From contig JBOFYY010000158.1 of the NCBI GenBank assembly GCA_051654905.1, forward strand, positions 186,001 through 250,000: a stretch of 64,000 nucleotides of DNA, given 5' to 3'. Under the pieces are notes generated by a model. It saw only the letters and a program-made list of their open reading frames with translations, did not search any database and was not told the DNA's origin. Positions 15,592-24,683 of the stretch are shown here, piece by piece. The stretch comes from JBOFIQ01 sp051654905 (lineage in GTDB: Bacteria; Actinomycetota; Actinomycetes; Propionibacteriales; Propionibacteriaceae). Made by a program: the position numbers and the translations under genes. Every line of letters begins with the position of its first letter. Positions within the stretch are counted from its first letter, which is position 1.

Positions 15592-16924
15592 CATTAAGAC
15601 TTTATTTTCCCAGTATTGGCGAGCGATCGCTATCGCTGCGCTCTTACTAATGACACAATTTGCCATTTTTATCCCGAACCCGGCAAGCACCTCCGGTAGC
15701 AAAACTTTTAATATGGCAGAATTGCCACTGCTAATAGGAGGATTCTTCATACTATGGCAGTTAATTAGAACCCCCTGGTCAACATGGTCAAAGTTTTCTA
15801 AATATTTAATTACTGCATCAGTGCTATCTACTATAGCTTGGATAGCTAGCATCGTAGCTAGAAAAGTACTTACCGGCAGCACTCCTCTTCAAATAACTCC
15901 AATAGAATATTTACTGCTAGGAGTTATAGCTTTCCTTATATCGGAAAGAGCAAAAGTTACATTACTTGATGCAACTTATGGTTTATTGGGATTTTTATTT
16001 ACCACCAATATTTACTCCCTAATCAAACTCGCCCAAGGAATCACTGTACGCAGGCAAAGCCTACTAGGAAATACCAACCTTTATGTTGGCGTAGTCTTAA
16101 TGATAATGCCGGTAATTCTTCTCATGATATCAAGAACCGCCAGCAAGAAGCTTTATTGGGTCAGCCTATTCACATCAGCACATACTATAGCAATTATCGC
16201 TCTTTCTGGATCTAGATTTGGCGGCGTAGCGTCATTATTTATGCTATTTTTGACTTTCCTTATCGCAGATCGTCGCCCCTGGAAGAAAAAACTTATATTT
16301 TTCACCACTTTAGCGATATTAGCGGCAGTGATTTTCGGGGGACTTATTTTATCAAACAAAAATCAACTACACGATGTGGCCCGAACTTTTAATATCGGAT
16401 CCGTAATCACTGGCAGCGAACCAGATACCGAAGATATCAAAAAAGAAGATACCCAGCGACGCAAAGAGGGTAAAAAAGTTGAACAGAAGTTCACTGAACA
16501 AGATCGATTTACCACCCTCGGAGATCCAGATCACGACGTTCCGCCAGCCCCGCCTCAGCTTAATATTTTTAATCATTCTCGCGTTGCCCATAGATCTATA
16601 GCTGTACTAAAGGATCATTGGCTACTTGGTACAGGACGAATCGGACCTTACTTCTCTGGATACGGCTACCAGCCTGCCCATAATATAATCATGGAAATTA
16701 TTCTCTACATGGGAATTTTTGGCGCCCCATTTTTCTTTGCCATACTATTTAGCGGCCCCTTCGCAGCGAGAAATAGCAAAGATCGATATGCATGGTTGCT
16801 AGGATTCTGCGGCCTCGTAGCATTTGCTATGTTTCAGCCATTATTGTCTGATGCTCTTGTCACTATCCTTCCACTATGGCTAACCCTTGGTGGATTACGC
16901 AACCAGCGTCCCCAAACCCCATGA
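15584..16924 (+). CDS. O-antigen polymerase/ligase-like membrane protein
   Basis: 446 residues and about 11 membrane segments. The ATG at 15584 overlaps the preceding stop by 8 bp; earlier in-frame codons lie inside the glycosyltransferase gene and were not used. Family features are the short motif SGSRFGG in a membrane helix, and a large polar loop (about 255-340, very rich in Lys/Glu/Asp) that ends in YQPAHNIIMEIILYMGIFG, the HN-x(n)-E-x-G signature of Wzy/WaaL proteins. Such proteins polymerise or transfer lipid-linked glycans on the outer face of the membrane. Confidence 0.85.
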   Translation: MTNIKTLFSQYWRAIAIAALLLMTQFAIFIPNPASTSGSKTFNMAELPLLIGGFFILWQLIRTPWSTWSKFSKYLITASVLSTIAWIASIVARKVLTGSTPLQITPIEYLLLGVIAFLISERAKVTLLDATYGLLGFLFTTNIYSLIKLAQGITVRRQSLLGNTNLYVGVVLMIMPVILLMISRTASKKLYWVSLFTSAHTIAIIALSGSRFGGVASLFMLFLTFLIADRRPWKKKLIFFTTLAILAAVIFGGLILSNKNQLHDVARTFNIGSVITGSEPDTEDIKKEDTQRRKEGKKVEQKFTEQDRFTTLGDPDHDVPPAPPQLNIFNHSRVAHRSIAVLKDHWLLGTGRIGPYFSGYGYQPAHNIIMEIILYMGIFGAPFFFAILFSGPFAARNSKDRYAWLLGFCGLVAFAMFQPLLSDALVTILPLWLTLGGLRNQRPQTP

Positions 16925-18747
16925 GCCTATCTCTTAAGAACTCTATTAAGCGAGGACTCACAGCTATAGCGGTAGCTATTTTTCTTCTCTTAGCATCAGG
17001 TATAGCCTTATTTCCGATTCTCACCACTCCGACCTTCGATGCCGCCGCTAACATGTGGTTGTACAATGATCAACACGACCCCATCGATGCCTGGACAAAA
17101 GCTCCAGAAATAGAAGCTTGGCTTCTATCCGAAAATCGTATCGAATTAAACATGGGCACCCTAAGTAAAGAGATAACAGCCAAAGAAATAGCTAATAACT
17201 TAACAGTTGCACCCGCTCAAATAAACCAAGTGCAAGTACGTTTTACTCATCCTGATCCAATTCTTGCAGCATGGGTTTCTAACACTTACTCCGATGTTAT
17301 CCAGAAACAATTTCCACAGTCTGTAAATTTGCATTCCGAAGATGCTGTTCCCAACCTTTCAAAATTAAAAGCAGGCGATGGAGCCTTATTATTATCTGGA
17401 CTAGGAGGATTACTGGCCGGGGTTCTACTTATTTTCAAATTAGGTAATAAGAAAGCTGTTAATGCAATAGAGATTGCAACTCTAGCGACAGCGGCTATTT
17501 TATTACTGATAGCAGCAGCGGTACGCTCTCCCGGTTTTTCTCTGACAACCCTTTTCTTCGTATCGCTAATGGCTTCGGGAATTATTGGCTGGCGGTGGCT
17601 AGTCGGATCAGCAGTGATGTTAGCGGCTCTACCCGAGGGAATTTTCTCAGTGCTTTTCCCTGTTCGCATACTAACTTTTTCACTACTGGGAGTTCTTGGT
17701 ATCTCCGGGATATTACTACTACTTTCCTATCGGAAACCGATCGTATCCCATCGAGCTAGCATTATTTCTATCGCTGGGCTCTTAGCGCTTCCGCTATGGG
17801 CATTAGCTAGCTCCCCAATATCACTACTACCTAAAATATCTTTCCAACATTCGGTAGTTGCCTTGGTTTTTATCACCTTTTTTGTTTTGATTTGGACACA
17901 ACGGTGGCATGATTACAGCATCGTAAAAGATGATCTAGCAGCAGTCATAGCAGCAGGAATGCTGGTAATACTTGTCCCTATTTTTACCATTGCCGCCAGC
18001 CCCGCTAAATGGGCACTAAGTCCAACATCAGGACGTTTCCAATTTCTTTGGGCTAACCCCAACACTGCCGGACTAATCTGTGCAGTTATTGCCACGACAG
18101 CCGCATCTTTCGCCTTAGTCCCTAGCAAAACTAGAAGTTCTCGCCTGAAATCTATCGCCATATGGGGATCGGTAGCTCTTATTTCTGGTACTGCAGCGAC
18201 TCTTACTGGCTCCAGAGGAGCGCTACTGGGAATGGTCTGCAGCATTTTCTTAATTGCTATTGGCCTGCTTCGTAAACAGCATGCTTTCTTACTACTAGGA
18301 GGAATCCTAATCAGCCTTACTGGAGCAGTTCTAATTGTCCAAAAGCTAGGTCTTTTTCACCGCAGAGGCGCTACTGGTATAGATAGCGGACGTTATGATC
18401 TTTGGCGGGAAGCTATCTCTCGCTGGAGCCAATCCCCATTAACCGGGATAGGTTATCGAGTTGGCACTTCAGCTGGCCCATCAGCTACTTACCATAATCT
18501 CTATGCCACGCTTCTGACTGAGCTAGGAGTTATCGGTCTGATATTGGCTTTAATAGCTGCTGTTGGACTTATTCTCTCAGCACGCGGCGCTTGCCCACGT
18601 CTAATTGCTCCACTGGCAACGATAGCTATCGCTGAGATATTTGATTCATCTCTTGTCGGATTCCTTGGGCCTACCGCCCTAATTTGTTGGTTAGTCATCA
18701 TCGGCAGATCAGCTTTAGGGAGCCATAAGACTATTTCTACCCCTTGA
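16921..18747 (+). CDS. Fusion: Wzz-like chain-length domain plus O-antigen polymerase/ligase
   Basis: 608 residues from the ATG at 16921 (ATGA overlap with the upstream stop). The first 175 residues have the layout of a polysaccharide co-polymerase: TM1 (about 12-34), an extracytoplasmic domain with SKEITAKEIANNLTV and then HPDPILAAWVSNTYSDVIQ, the hallmark of the Wzz domain, and TM2 (about 155-174). The rest is a 10-12 helix polymerase/ligase region with WANPNTAG, TGSRGALLG and YHNLYATLLTELGVIGL near the C-terminus. Wzz and polymerase are normally separate partners, so a single chain could set both chain growth and length. No tyrosine kinase domain is present. Confidence 0.82.
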   Translation: MSLSLKNSIKRGLTAIAVAIFLLLASGIALFPILTTPTFDAAANMWLYNDQHDPIDAWTKAPEIEAWLLSENRIELNMGTLSKEITAKEIANNLTVAPAQINQVQVRFTHPDPILAAWVSNTYSDVIQKQFPQSVNLHSEDAVPNLSKLKAGDGALLLSGLGGLLAGVLLIFKLGNKKAVNAIEIATLATAAILLLIAAAVRSPGFSLTTLFFVSLMASGIIGWRWLVGSAVMLAALPEGIFSVLFPVRILTFSLLGVLGISGILLLLSYRKPIVSHRASIISIAGLLALPLWALASSPISLLPKISFQHSVVALVFITFFVLIWTQRWHDYSIVKDDLAAVIAAGMLVILVPIFTIAASPAKWALSPTSGRFQFLWANPNTAGLICAVIATTAASFALVPSKTRSSRLKSIAIWGSVALISGTAATLTGSRGALLGMVCSIFLIAIGLLRKQHAFLLLGGILISLTGAVLIVQKLGLFHRRGATGIDSGRYDLWREAISRWSQSPLTGIGYRVGTSAGPSATYHNLYATLLTELGVIGLILALIAAVGLILSARGACPRLIAPLATIAIAEIFDSSLVGFLGPTALICWLVIIGRSALGSHKTISTP

Positions 18748-18779
18748 AGTTAGTGTGTGCCGCTGGCACACACTAACTT
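18747..18779. terminator. Long hairpin between convergent genes
   Basis: A perfect 15-bp stem (18747-18761 with 18765-18779) and a GCT loop fill the whole gap between the polysaccharide cluster and purB. It lacks a T-run on either strand, so it may act as a processing block or a weak bidirectional terminator. Confidence 0.65.
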
Positions 18780-18783
18780 AGGA

Positions 18784-20214
18784 TCAGAGTAATGCCCCCG
18801 GCTGGTACGCAGCTTCCTCAGGGAATTGCTTAACTAGCGCCGCGATCTTTTCACACAAAGTAGCTACTTGAGTTCGCGAAGCTCCAGTTAGTTCAATCGG
18901 ATCAGCAGCTACACTAGCTAATTCCTCCCGGCTCATACCTAGTCGCTGATCGTTAGCTAGTCGTTCCAAAAGATCATTTTTACGAGCGCCCTCCCGCATA
19001 TCGAGGGCAGTGGCTACCGCATGTTCTTTAATTACTTCGTGAGCGGTCTCTCGTCCAACCCCATGACGCACCGCAGACATTAAAATCTTTGTAGTAGTTA
19101 GGAATGGCAGATAGCGATCTAGTTCTGCCTCAATGACTGCTGGGAAAGCACCAAAATCAGCTAAAACCGTTAAGAATGTTTCAAATAGACCGTCAATACA
19201 GAAGAACGCATCTGGAAGCGCTACTCGACGTACCGCTGAACAAGAAACATCGCCTTCATTCCATTGATCCCCAGAAAGCTCGCCCAGCATGGAAACATAT
19301 CCTCGTAAAATAATGGCCATGCCATTGATACGTTCACAAGAACGAGTATTCATTTTATGAGGCATTGCTGAACTGCCCACTTGCCCGGGCTTGAACCCTT
19401 CAGTAACTAACTCATGTCCTGCCATCAGACGAATTGTTGTAGCTAGGTTACTGGGGGCGGCTGCGATCTGCGAGAGCGCTGTTACGACGTCGTAATCCAG
19501 CGATCTGGGATATACCTGCCCAGTAGATGTCAGTACTTGGTTGAAACCGAGCTGACTAGCAACGCGTTGCTCAAGTTTTGCTAGCGCTGCGGCGTCACCA
19601 CCAAAAAGATCTAACATGTCTTGGGCGGTACCCATTGGGCCTTTGATGCCTCGCGCTGGGTAACGCGCTATCAAATCATCTAGACGCCCTAATGCTAGTA
19701 GCAGCTCATCAGCAACCGTCGCAAAACGCTTACCAAGAGTTGTGATCTGAGCAGCAACATTATGTGACCGACCAGCGATCGGTTGGTCAGTATATTGAGC
19801 AGCTAGTCTAGCAATCTGAGCTAATGCTGCTATCACGCGACCATGAATTAATTTAAGAGATTCTAGGATCTGCCATTGCTCAATATTTTCAGTCAGATCC
19901 CGTGAGGTCATTCCTTTATGAATATGCTCATGACCAGCTAATGCGTTGAACTCTTCGATACGGGCTTTCACATCGTGACGTGTCACTCGCTCGCGAGCTG
20001 CGATAGATCCCAAATCCACTTTATCTAGCACTGACCGGTAATCCGATAGTACGCTATCGGGATTATCGTCACCATAATCAATACCATGATCTATCTGGGC
20101 TTCTAATACAGCCAGCCACAGCTCTCGCTCTGCAACTATTTTGCGCTCTGGACTCCATAGCGCCACCAACTCTGAGCTTGCATAACGCGTAGCCAGAATA
20201 TTAGGGATGCTCAC
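18784..20214 (-). CDS. purB: Adenylosuccinate lyase
   Basis: 476 residues. The fumarase/aspartase superfamily signature GSSAMPHKMN is present (about 283-292), with TSRDLTENI (about 104-112) and GRSHNVAAQ (about 148-156) for substrate binding. The enzyme acts twice in purine synthesis, splitting SAICAR and adenylosuccinate to release fumarate. GTG start with AAGGAG 6 bases upstream. It lies 72 bp after purA on the same strand, with a strong hairpin between them, so the two AMP-branch genes form an operon or attenuated pair. Confidence 0.97.
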   Translation of the reverse strand: MSIPNILATRYASSELVALWSPERKIVAERELWLAVLEAQIDHGIDYGDDNPDSVLSDYRSVLDKVDLGSIAARERVTRHDVKARIEEFNALAGHEHIHKGMTSRDLTENIEQWQILESLKLIHGRVIAALAQIARLAAQYTDQPIAGRSHNVAAQITTLGKRFATVADELLLALGRLDDLIARYPARGIKGPMGTAQDMLDLFGGDAAALAKLEQRVASQLGFNQVLTSTGQVYPRSLDYDVVTALSQIAAAPSNLATTIRLMAGHELVTEGFKPGQVGSSAMPHKMNTRSCERINGMAIILRGYVSMLGELSGDQWNEGDVSCSAVRRVALPDAFFCIDGLFETFLTVLADFGAFPAVIEAELDRYLPFLTTTKILMSAVRHGVGRETAHEVIKEHAVATALDMREGARKNDLLERLANDQRLGMSREELASVAADPIELTGASRTQVATLCEKIAALVKQFPEEAAYQPGALL

Positions 20215-20228
20215 AATAGACTCCTTCT

Positions 20229-20276
20229 GCGGCCTTCACCGCGATAATTCCTGCGATGTAATGCGGTGAAAGCCGC
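20229..20276 (-). terminator. Hairpin between purA and purB
   Basis: On the minus strand a 14-bp stem (20263-20276 with 20229-20242, one G-U pair) with a 20-nt loop lies just after the purA stop and before the purB ribosome-binding site. There is no T-run. It may lower purB expression relative to purA or protect the purA 3' end. Confidence 0.6.
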
Positions 20277-20286
20277 CAAGGAGAAC

Positions 20287-21570
20287 TCAGAGAAGCGGAT
20301 TGATGGTAATAACTTGGTCGCGGCCTGGACCGACACCAATACCAGAAATTCGCGTTCCAACCTTAGCTTCTAGGAACTTGACGTAATCCTGACAGTTCTG
20401 CGGCAGTTCCTCGAAAGTGCGGCAACCAGAAATGTCAGAGTTCCAGCCAGGTAAGTATTCGTAAATAGGCTTAGCGTGGAAGAACTCAGTCATCGTCATT
20501 GGCATGGTTTCGTGACGTACCCCGTCAACGTCGTAAGCGACGCAGACCGGAATCTTGTCCCACTCGCCCAAAATATCGAGTTTGGTCAAGAAAATGTCAG
20601 TAAATCCGTTAACTGTGGCAGCCTGCTCAACTACTACTGCATCGAACCAGCCACAACGACGGTTACGACCTGTTGTTGCACCGTATTCCGAGCCGATAAC
20701 GCGTAGCTTATCGCCGTCTGCATCAAGTAGTTCGGTAGGGAATGGACCTTCGCCAACACGTGTGGTGTAAGCCTTAGCAATACCGACACTTCGGTTGATT
20801 CGAGTTGGGCCAACACCAGCTCCCACACAAGCTCCCGCTGCGATGGGGTTTGATGAAGTCACGTAAGGGTAAGTGCCATGGTCAACGTCAAGATGGTGAG
20901 CTTGTGCCCCTTCAAAGAGCACTACCTTATTCGCATCAAGAGCGTTATTCACTAACCGTGCCGAATCAACCACATGAGGCTTTAGACGATCTGCATGAGA
21001 TAGCAACAGTTCAGTGGTCTGAACTGGATCAATAGCGCGACGGTTGTAAAGCTTAACCAGCAAGTGGTTCTTCTGTTCTAGCGAAGCCTCAACTTTTTGC
21101 CGCAAGATTGATTCGTCGAACAAGTCTTGAACTCGGATACCTACTCGGTTGACCTTATCGACGTAAGCCGGACCAATGCCGCGGCCCGTGGTACCGATAC
21201 GGCGCTTGCCGAGGAATCGCTCAGAAACTTTATCCATCGTCTGATGGAAAGGAGCGATGACGTGGGCATTGGCGCTAACAAGCGGATGGGGAACTTCCAC
21301 ACCACGTGATGCCAAACCTTCTAGCTCTGAGAAGAACACATCTAGGTCAATAACAACACCGTTGCCTAGAACTGTGGTGGTATTTGGGTTAAGAATCCCT
21401 GATGGCAACAGGTGTAAGACAAATTTTTCACCGTCAACCACGATAGTGTGACCAGCGTTATTACCACCCGAATATCGGACGCAGTAATCGACTTTTTCAC
21501 CTAGGGTGTCTGTCGCTTTGCCTTTACCTTCATCGCCCCATTGTGCTCCGACAACTACGATGCTTGGCAT
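20287..21570 (-). CDS. purA: Adenylosuccinate synthetase
   Basis: 427 residues from the ATG at 21570; an in-frame ATG five codons earlier overlaps the ribosome-binding site GGAGGG and is rejected. The N-terminus PSIVVVGAQWGDEGKGK holds the GTP-binding P-loop GDEGKGK and the catalytic Asp; GNGVVID and RIGTTGRGIGPAY follow in the usual places. It joins IMP and aspartate using GTP, the first committed step to AMP. Downstream purB completes the pair. Confidence 0.98.
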   Translation of the reverse strand: MPSIVVVGAQWGDEGKGKATDTLGEKVDYCVRYSGGNNAGHTIVVDGEKFVLHLLPSGILNPNTTTVLGNGVVIDLDVFFSELEGLASRGVEVPHPLVSANAHVIAPFHQTMDKVSERFLGKRRIGTTGRGIGPAYVDKVNRVGIRVQDLFDESILRQKVEASLEQKNHLLVKLYNRRAIDPVQTTELLLSHADRLKPHVVDSARLVNNALDANKVVLFEGAQAHHLDVDHGTYPYVTSSNPIAAGACVGAGVGPTRINRSVGIAKAYTTRVGEGPFPTELLDADGDKLRVIGSEYGATTGRNRRCGWFDAVVVEQAATVNGFTDIFLTKLDILGEWDKIPVCVAYDVDGVRHETMPMTMTEFFHAKPIYEYLPGWNSDISGCRTFEELPQNCQDYVKFLEAKVGTRISGIGVGPGRDQVITINPLL

Positions 21571-21725
21571 GTTCGAACCCTCCATGCAGAATCCAAGCCC
21601 ACGTCCTTAACAGAAATCGAGGGCTCTTACCTGTAGAGTCTAGACCTATTCGAGGCACCTGACCAAAGTTTCTCGATTTTTGTAATGCGCTTGTTACCAA
21701 GACGCAAAAAGAAAGGTTTGCTCAG

Positions 21726-22277
21726 ATGACAGCTACCGCTTCAGCCAAGCTTTCCCGCGAGCGAGTAACAGCTATTGCACTGATCATAACTATTGCCATT
21801 ATTGCGGGAGGATTGCTCGTTATCAAGCAGTTACAGCCAGTGTCTTCTGCTACCTCAACCCCAGCTCTACCCGGCGAAAAACAGCAGTCACCCAATACAA
21901 CCGTCTTGCTAGAAAGTAACCAATGCGGAGCCGCTCCACTGCCCTCTAGAAATGCCGGTGGAGAATCTTTGGCTCCTACTTCAGGAATCTTCTGCATAGC
22001 TACGCTTCAAATGACGCATGCTGGTTCACCATTAACCCATATTCGAGCAGATGAAACCGAACTCAAAATGAGCGACGGTAAAACTTATCTCGGTGCCGCA
22101 GGCGCGAATTCGTCAACATACTTCAACTCCGAAATAACCGAGTTATCCTCTGATAATAAAGCCCGTATTCAGATAGCTTTTGATGTTCCAATCACAGCTA
22201 AACCAACTCTTTTAACTCTAAAAATCCATGACGGCGATAATATCCAACCGCTCACATGGAATGTTTCTAGCCGATAA
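21726..22277 (+). CDS. Hypothetical membrane-anchored protein
   Basis: 183 residues, not recognised. An N-terminal signal anchor (about 14-37, AIALIITIAIIAGGLLVI) is followed by an extracytoplasmic domain of about 140 residues with two Cys (near 68 and 89) that could form a disulfide. Strand-rich composition (THIRADETELKMSDGKTYL, ARIQIAFDVP) suggests a beta-sandwich of the DUF4352 kind, but that is a guess. It has a purine-rich site AAGAAAGG upstream and lies 40 bp before the small Cys-rich gene at 22318, probably in one transcript. Confidence 0.8.
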   Translation: MTATASAKLSRERVTAIALIITIAIIAGGLLVIKQLQPVSSATSTPALPGEKQQSPNTTVLLESNQCGAAPLPSRNAGGESLAPTSGIFCIATLQMTHAGSPLTHIRADETELKMSDGKTYLGAAGANSSTYFNSEITELSSDNKARIQIAFDVPITAKPTLLTLKIHDGDNIQPLTWNVSSR

Positions 22278-22317
22278 TCTGTTTTCTGATCACATACTCA
22301 TCAAAAGGAGAAACCTC

Positions 22318-22617
22318 ATGCGTGAACTCAAGCACGGAGATTGCAAAGGTCAATGCACTTGGCAACCCAGTACTACCGAACCCACGCTTGATGGGGAAGC
22401 ACTTTTCTCTTGCACCTCATGTGGCACTGAGTGGACGCCATCTCAGTCTTGGACTCCACGTAATGCTGATGGCGAAGTTTCAGAAGCTGTACAAGCCGCC
22501 AAAGATGCTTACGAAGCTGCTCATAAAGCTAATACTGTAACTCCAGCAGCATCACTGGTAATTGGTGAACGTGAATCTACTATCGACAGCAGCGCCGGTG
22601 GCGGCGGATCCTGGTAA
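22318..22617 (+). CDS. Small zinc-ribbon-like protein
   Basis: 99 residues from the ATG at 22318, chosen for the strong AAGGAG 9-14 bases upstream; the frame is open further 5' but overlaps the previous gene. Cys pairs DCKGQC (about 9-14) and CTSC (about 37-40) could bind one zinc. The rest is polar, with an Ala/Lys helix near 60-76 and a C-terminal GGGGSW. The last Gly codons form the left arm of the terminator at 22597-22640. Function unknown. Confidence 0.83.
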   Translation: MRELKHGDCKGQCTWQPSTTEPTLDGEALFSCTSCGTEWTPSQSWTPRNADGEVSEAVQAAKDAYEAAHKANTVTPAASLVIGERESTIDSSAGGGGSW

Positions 22618-22640
22618 AGAAACACGCCGCCACCTATTTT
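22597..22640 (+). terminator. Terminator overlapping the 3' end of a gene
   Basis: GGTGGCGGCG (22597-22606) pairs perfectly with CGCCGCCACC (22625-22634), followed by TATTTT. The left arm codes for the C-terminal Gly run of the 22318 gene. It also separates that gene from the convergent siderophore-interacting protein gene. Confidence 0.8.
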
Positions 22641-23450
22641 CTAGCTCTGAGCAGGTTCGCCTTCTAGCGGAGCATGATGGTCAAAGTCAGCTTCACCAAG
22701 ACGCCAGTAGCCTGAGAACTTCATGCGTTCTGTATCGATTCCCCACATATCTGCGATCCGGTGACGTAATTTGACCACTAATCCAGCTTCACCAGCGCAC
22801 CAGACGAATGTCTTTTCGCTGTCGATATTTGTTGGCAGTACCGCCTCAGCTAGCAACAATTCTTGGCTAGCGCTGTACCAGTGGATATTCATGGTTTCAC
22901 GCGTCGGTAATTGGATTACGTCAGCTATATCTTCTATCTGGCAGTGCAGTCCAATCTGAGCTTTAGCCGGCAGCTCTTCAATCCAACGGGCAGCTGCCGG
23001 TAATGCAGTTTCGTCGACGAGCAACACATAGCGTTCAAAGTTTTCTGGTTGCGGTCTGGAACCACGCGGCCCCAAAATACCTAGGCGATGTCCTAGTTGT
23101 GCCGTTGTTGCCCACGAAGCAGCCGCCCCATGGCCATGCATGATCATGTCAAAAGTTACTGTTCCAGCATCATGATCTACCGCGCGGACTGTGTAATCTC
23201 TAATCGCAGTAGCTCGTTCATTCCATACTGGGCGGGGTCCGCTCACATCTGGCAGCAATAATTTTCCATCAGCTTCTGGGAAAACTAGTTTTACGTGATC
23301 TGCTACCCCTAAGTAGTTAAAGGGAAAATTAGCACAATCAGCTCCTCCTAGAGTTATCCGCCGATAACGATAACTGAGATCATCAATTGCAACAACAACG
23401 CCAACCCTAGCCGATATCTTAGGCGGAACACCGCGCTCTTGCTTATCCAT
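22641..23450 (-). CDS. Siderophore-interacting protein (ferric-siderophore reductase)
   Basis: 269 residues of the SIP/ViuB family. The N-terminal FAD-binding barrel includes YRRITLGGADCANFPF (about 29-44) and DHVKLVFPE; R-x-Y-T-(V/I)-R appears as RDYTVRAVDHDAGTV (about 82-96), and GPRGS near 130 begins the NAD(P)H-binding half, with FVWCAGEAG near 216. These enzymes reduce ferric iron in imported siderophores. ATG start after AAAGGGG. The DtxR-like box at 23466-23484 sits just upstream, so iron should repress it. No siderophore transporter is adjacent. Confidence 0.95.
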   Translation of the reverse strand: MDKQERGVPPKISARVGVVVAIDDLSYRYRRITLGGADCANFPFNYLGVADHVKLVFPEADGKLLLPDVSGPRPVWNERATAIRDYTVRAVDHDAGTVTFDMIMHGHGAAASWATTAQLGHRLGILGPRGSRPQPENFERYVLLVDETALPAAARWIEELPAKAQIGLHCQIEDIADVIQLPTRETMNIHWYSASQELLLAEAVLPTNIDSEKTFVWCAGEAGLVVKLRHRIADMWGIDTERMKFSGYWRLGEADFDHHAPLEGEPAQS

Positions 23451-23465
23451 AGCGCACCCCTTTCA

Positions 23466-23484
23466 TAAGGTTAGCTTTACCTTA
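23466..23484 (-). promoter_or_regulatory. DtxR/IdeR-type iron box
   Basis: TAAGGTTAGCTTTACCTTA is an imperfect 19-bp palindrome close to the DtxR consensus TTAGGTTAGSCTAACCTAA. It ends 15 bp before the start codon of the siderophore-interacting protein gene, where a metal-loaded repressor would block transcription. Confidence 0.85.
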
Positions 23485-23558
23485 CTCGAAAACGGGGAAA
23501 TAGCAATGGAGGCCGCCTCTTCAGACAGCCTCCATTACCTCACGATTGCGAGAATTAC

Positions 23559-24581
23559 TTAGACGATACGGGTACCGGCAGAACCCAAGTTCTGGCAAGC
23601 CTCAACAATACGAGCAGCCATACCAGCTTCAGCAGCTTTGCCCCAAGCGCGGGGATCGTACTGCTTCTTGTTACCAACTTCACCGTCTATCTTGAGCATT
23701 CCGTCGTAGTTGCGGAACATCCACTCAACAGCTGGACGCGAGAAGGCGTACTGGGTGTCAGTATCGATGTTCATCTTAATAACACCGAAGGATACGGCGT
23801 CAGCAATTTCCTGCTCAGTTGAGCCAGAACCGCCATGGAAGACTAGATCGAAGGGACGCTCTTTACCGAACTTAGTGCCACAAGCATCCTGGATCTCTTT
23901 GAGGATCTCAGGGCGAAGCTTAACGTTGCCTGGCTTGTAAACTCCATGTACGTTACCGAAGGTTAGGGCGGTCATGTAGCGACCCTTTTCACCTAAGCCC
24001 AGCACCTCAAGAGTACGCATGCCATCTTCGATGGTTGAGTAAAGCTTTTCGTTGATTTCAGCAACGACGCCGTCCTCTTCACCACCAACAGCACCAACCT
24101 CAATCTCGAGGATGATCTTTGCTTTAGAGGTACGAGAAAGTAGCTCATCAGCAATCTTCAAGTTCTCTTCAACTGGAACAGCTGAGCCATCCCACATATG
24201 AGACTGGAATAGCGGATTTAGGCCACGGTCTACACGCTCTTGCGAAATAGCAATCAGCGGGTTGACGTAGGTGTCCAGCTTTTCCTTCTGGCAGTGATCG
24301 GTGTGCACTGCAATATTTACCGGGTAGTTCTTAGCTACTACATGGGCGTACTCGGCAAGCGCTACAGCGCCGTCGATCATGTTTTTGATAGTGGCTCCAG
24401 AGGCGTATTCAGCGCCACCAGTGGAAACCTGAATGATGCCGTCAGAGCCAGCTTCCGCAAAGCCCTGAAGCGCTGCGGTAATGGTCTGCGAAGAAGTTAC
24501 GTTAATCGCGGGGTACGCGAAGCCGTTCTGCTTCGCGCGGTCCAGCATTTCAGCGTAAACCTCGGGTGTTGCGATGGGCAT
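23559..24581 (-). CDS. fba: Fructose-bisphosphate aldolase, class II
   Basis: 340 residues, the length of the long class II (FbaA-type) aldolases. Zinc and active-site motifs: the N-terminal AFAYPAINVTSSQT type region, VHTDHCQKEKLD (about 112-123), EIEVGAVGGEEDG (about 159-171), and GNVHGVYKPG (about 208-217), then FHGGSGS (about 248-254). It cleaves fructose-1,6-bisphosphate in glycolysis and works in reverse in gluconeogenesis. ATG start with GGAAGG upstream; its own promoter region is the 100 bp before it. Confidence 0.98.
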   Translation of the reverse strand: MPIATPEVYAEMLDRAKQNGFAYPAINVTSSQTITAALQGFAEAGSDGIIQVSTGGAEYASGATIKNMIDGAVALAEYAHVVAKNYPVNIAVHTDHCQKEKLDTYVNPLIAISQERVDRGLNPLFQSHMWDGSAVPVEENLKIADELLSRTSKAKIILEIEVGAVGGEEDGVVAEINEKLYSTIEDGMRTLEVLGLGEKGRYMTALTFGNVHGVYKPGNVKLRPEILKEIQDACGTKFGKERPFDLVFHGGSGSTEQEIADAVSFGVIKMNIDTDTQYAFSRPAVEWMFRNYDGMLKIDGEVGNKKQYDPRAWGKAAEAGMAARIVEACQNLGSAGTRIV

Positions 24582-24683
24582 TGCGTCACTGCCTTCCGTA
24601 TGTGGGAGAAGTTTGCGGTCTTACCCCCTAAGAGTAGTCCTCAAAAGGGTGTGCTATAAACCCCAGCGCAATACTCAGGACGA

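Noticed and set aside
13079..18747. Horizontal island carrying the polysaccharide genes
   Set aside because: The cluster is somewhat AT-rich in the polymerase genes, but there is no integrase, repeat or att-like sequence, and membrane genes often look AT-rich.
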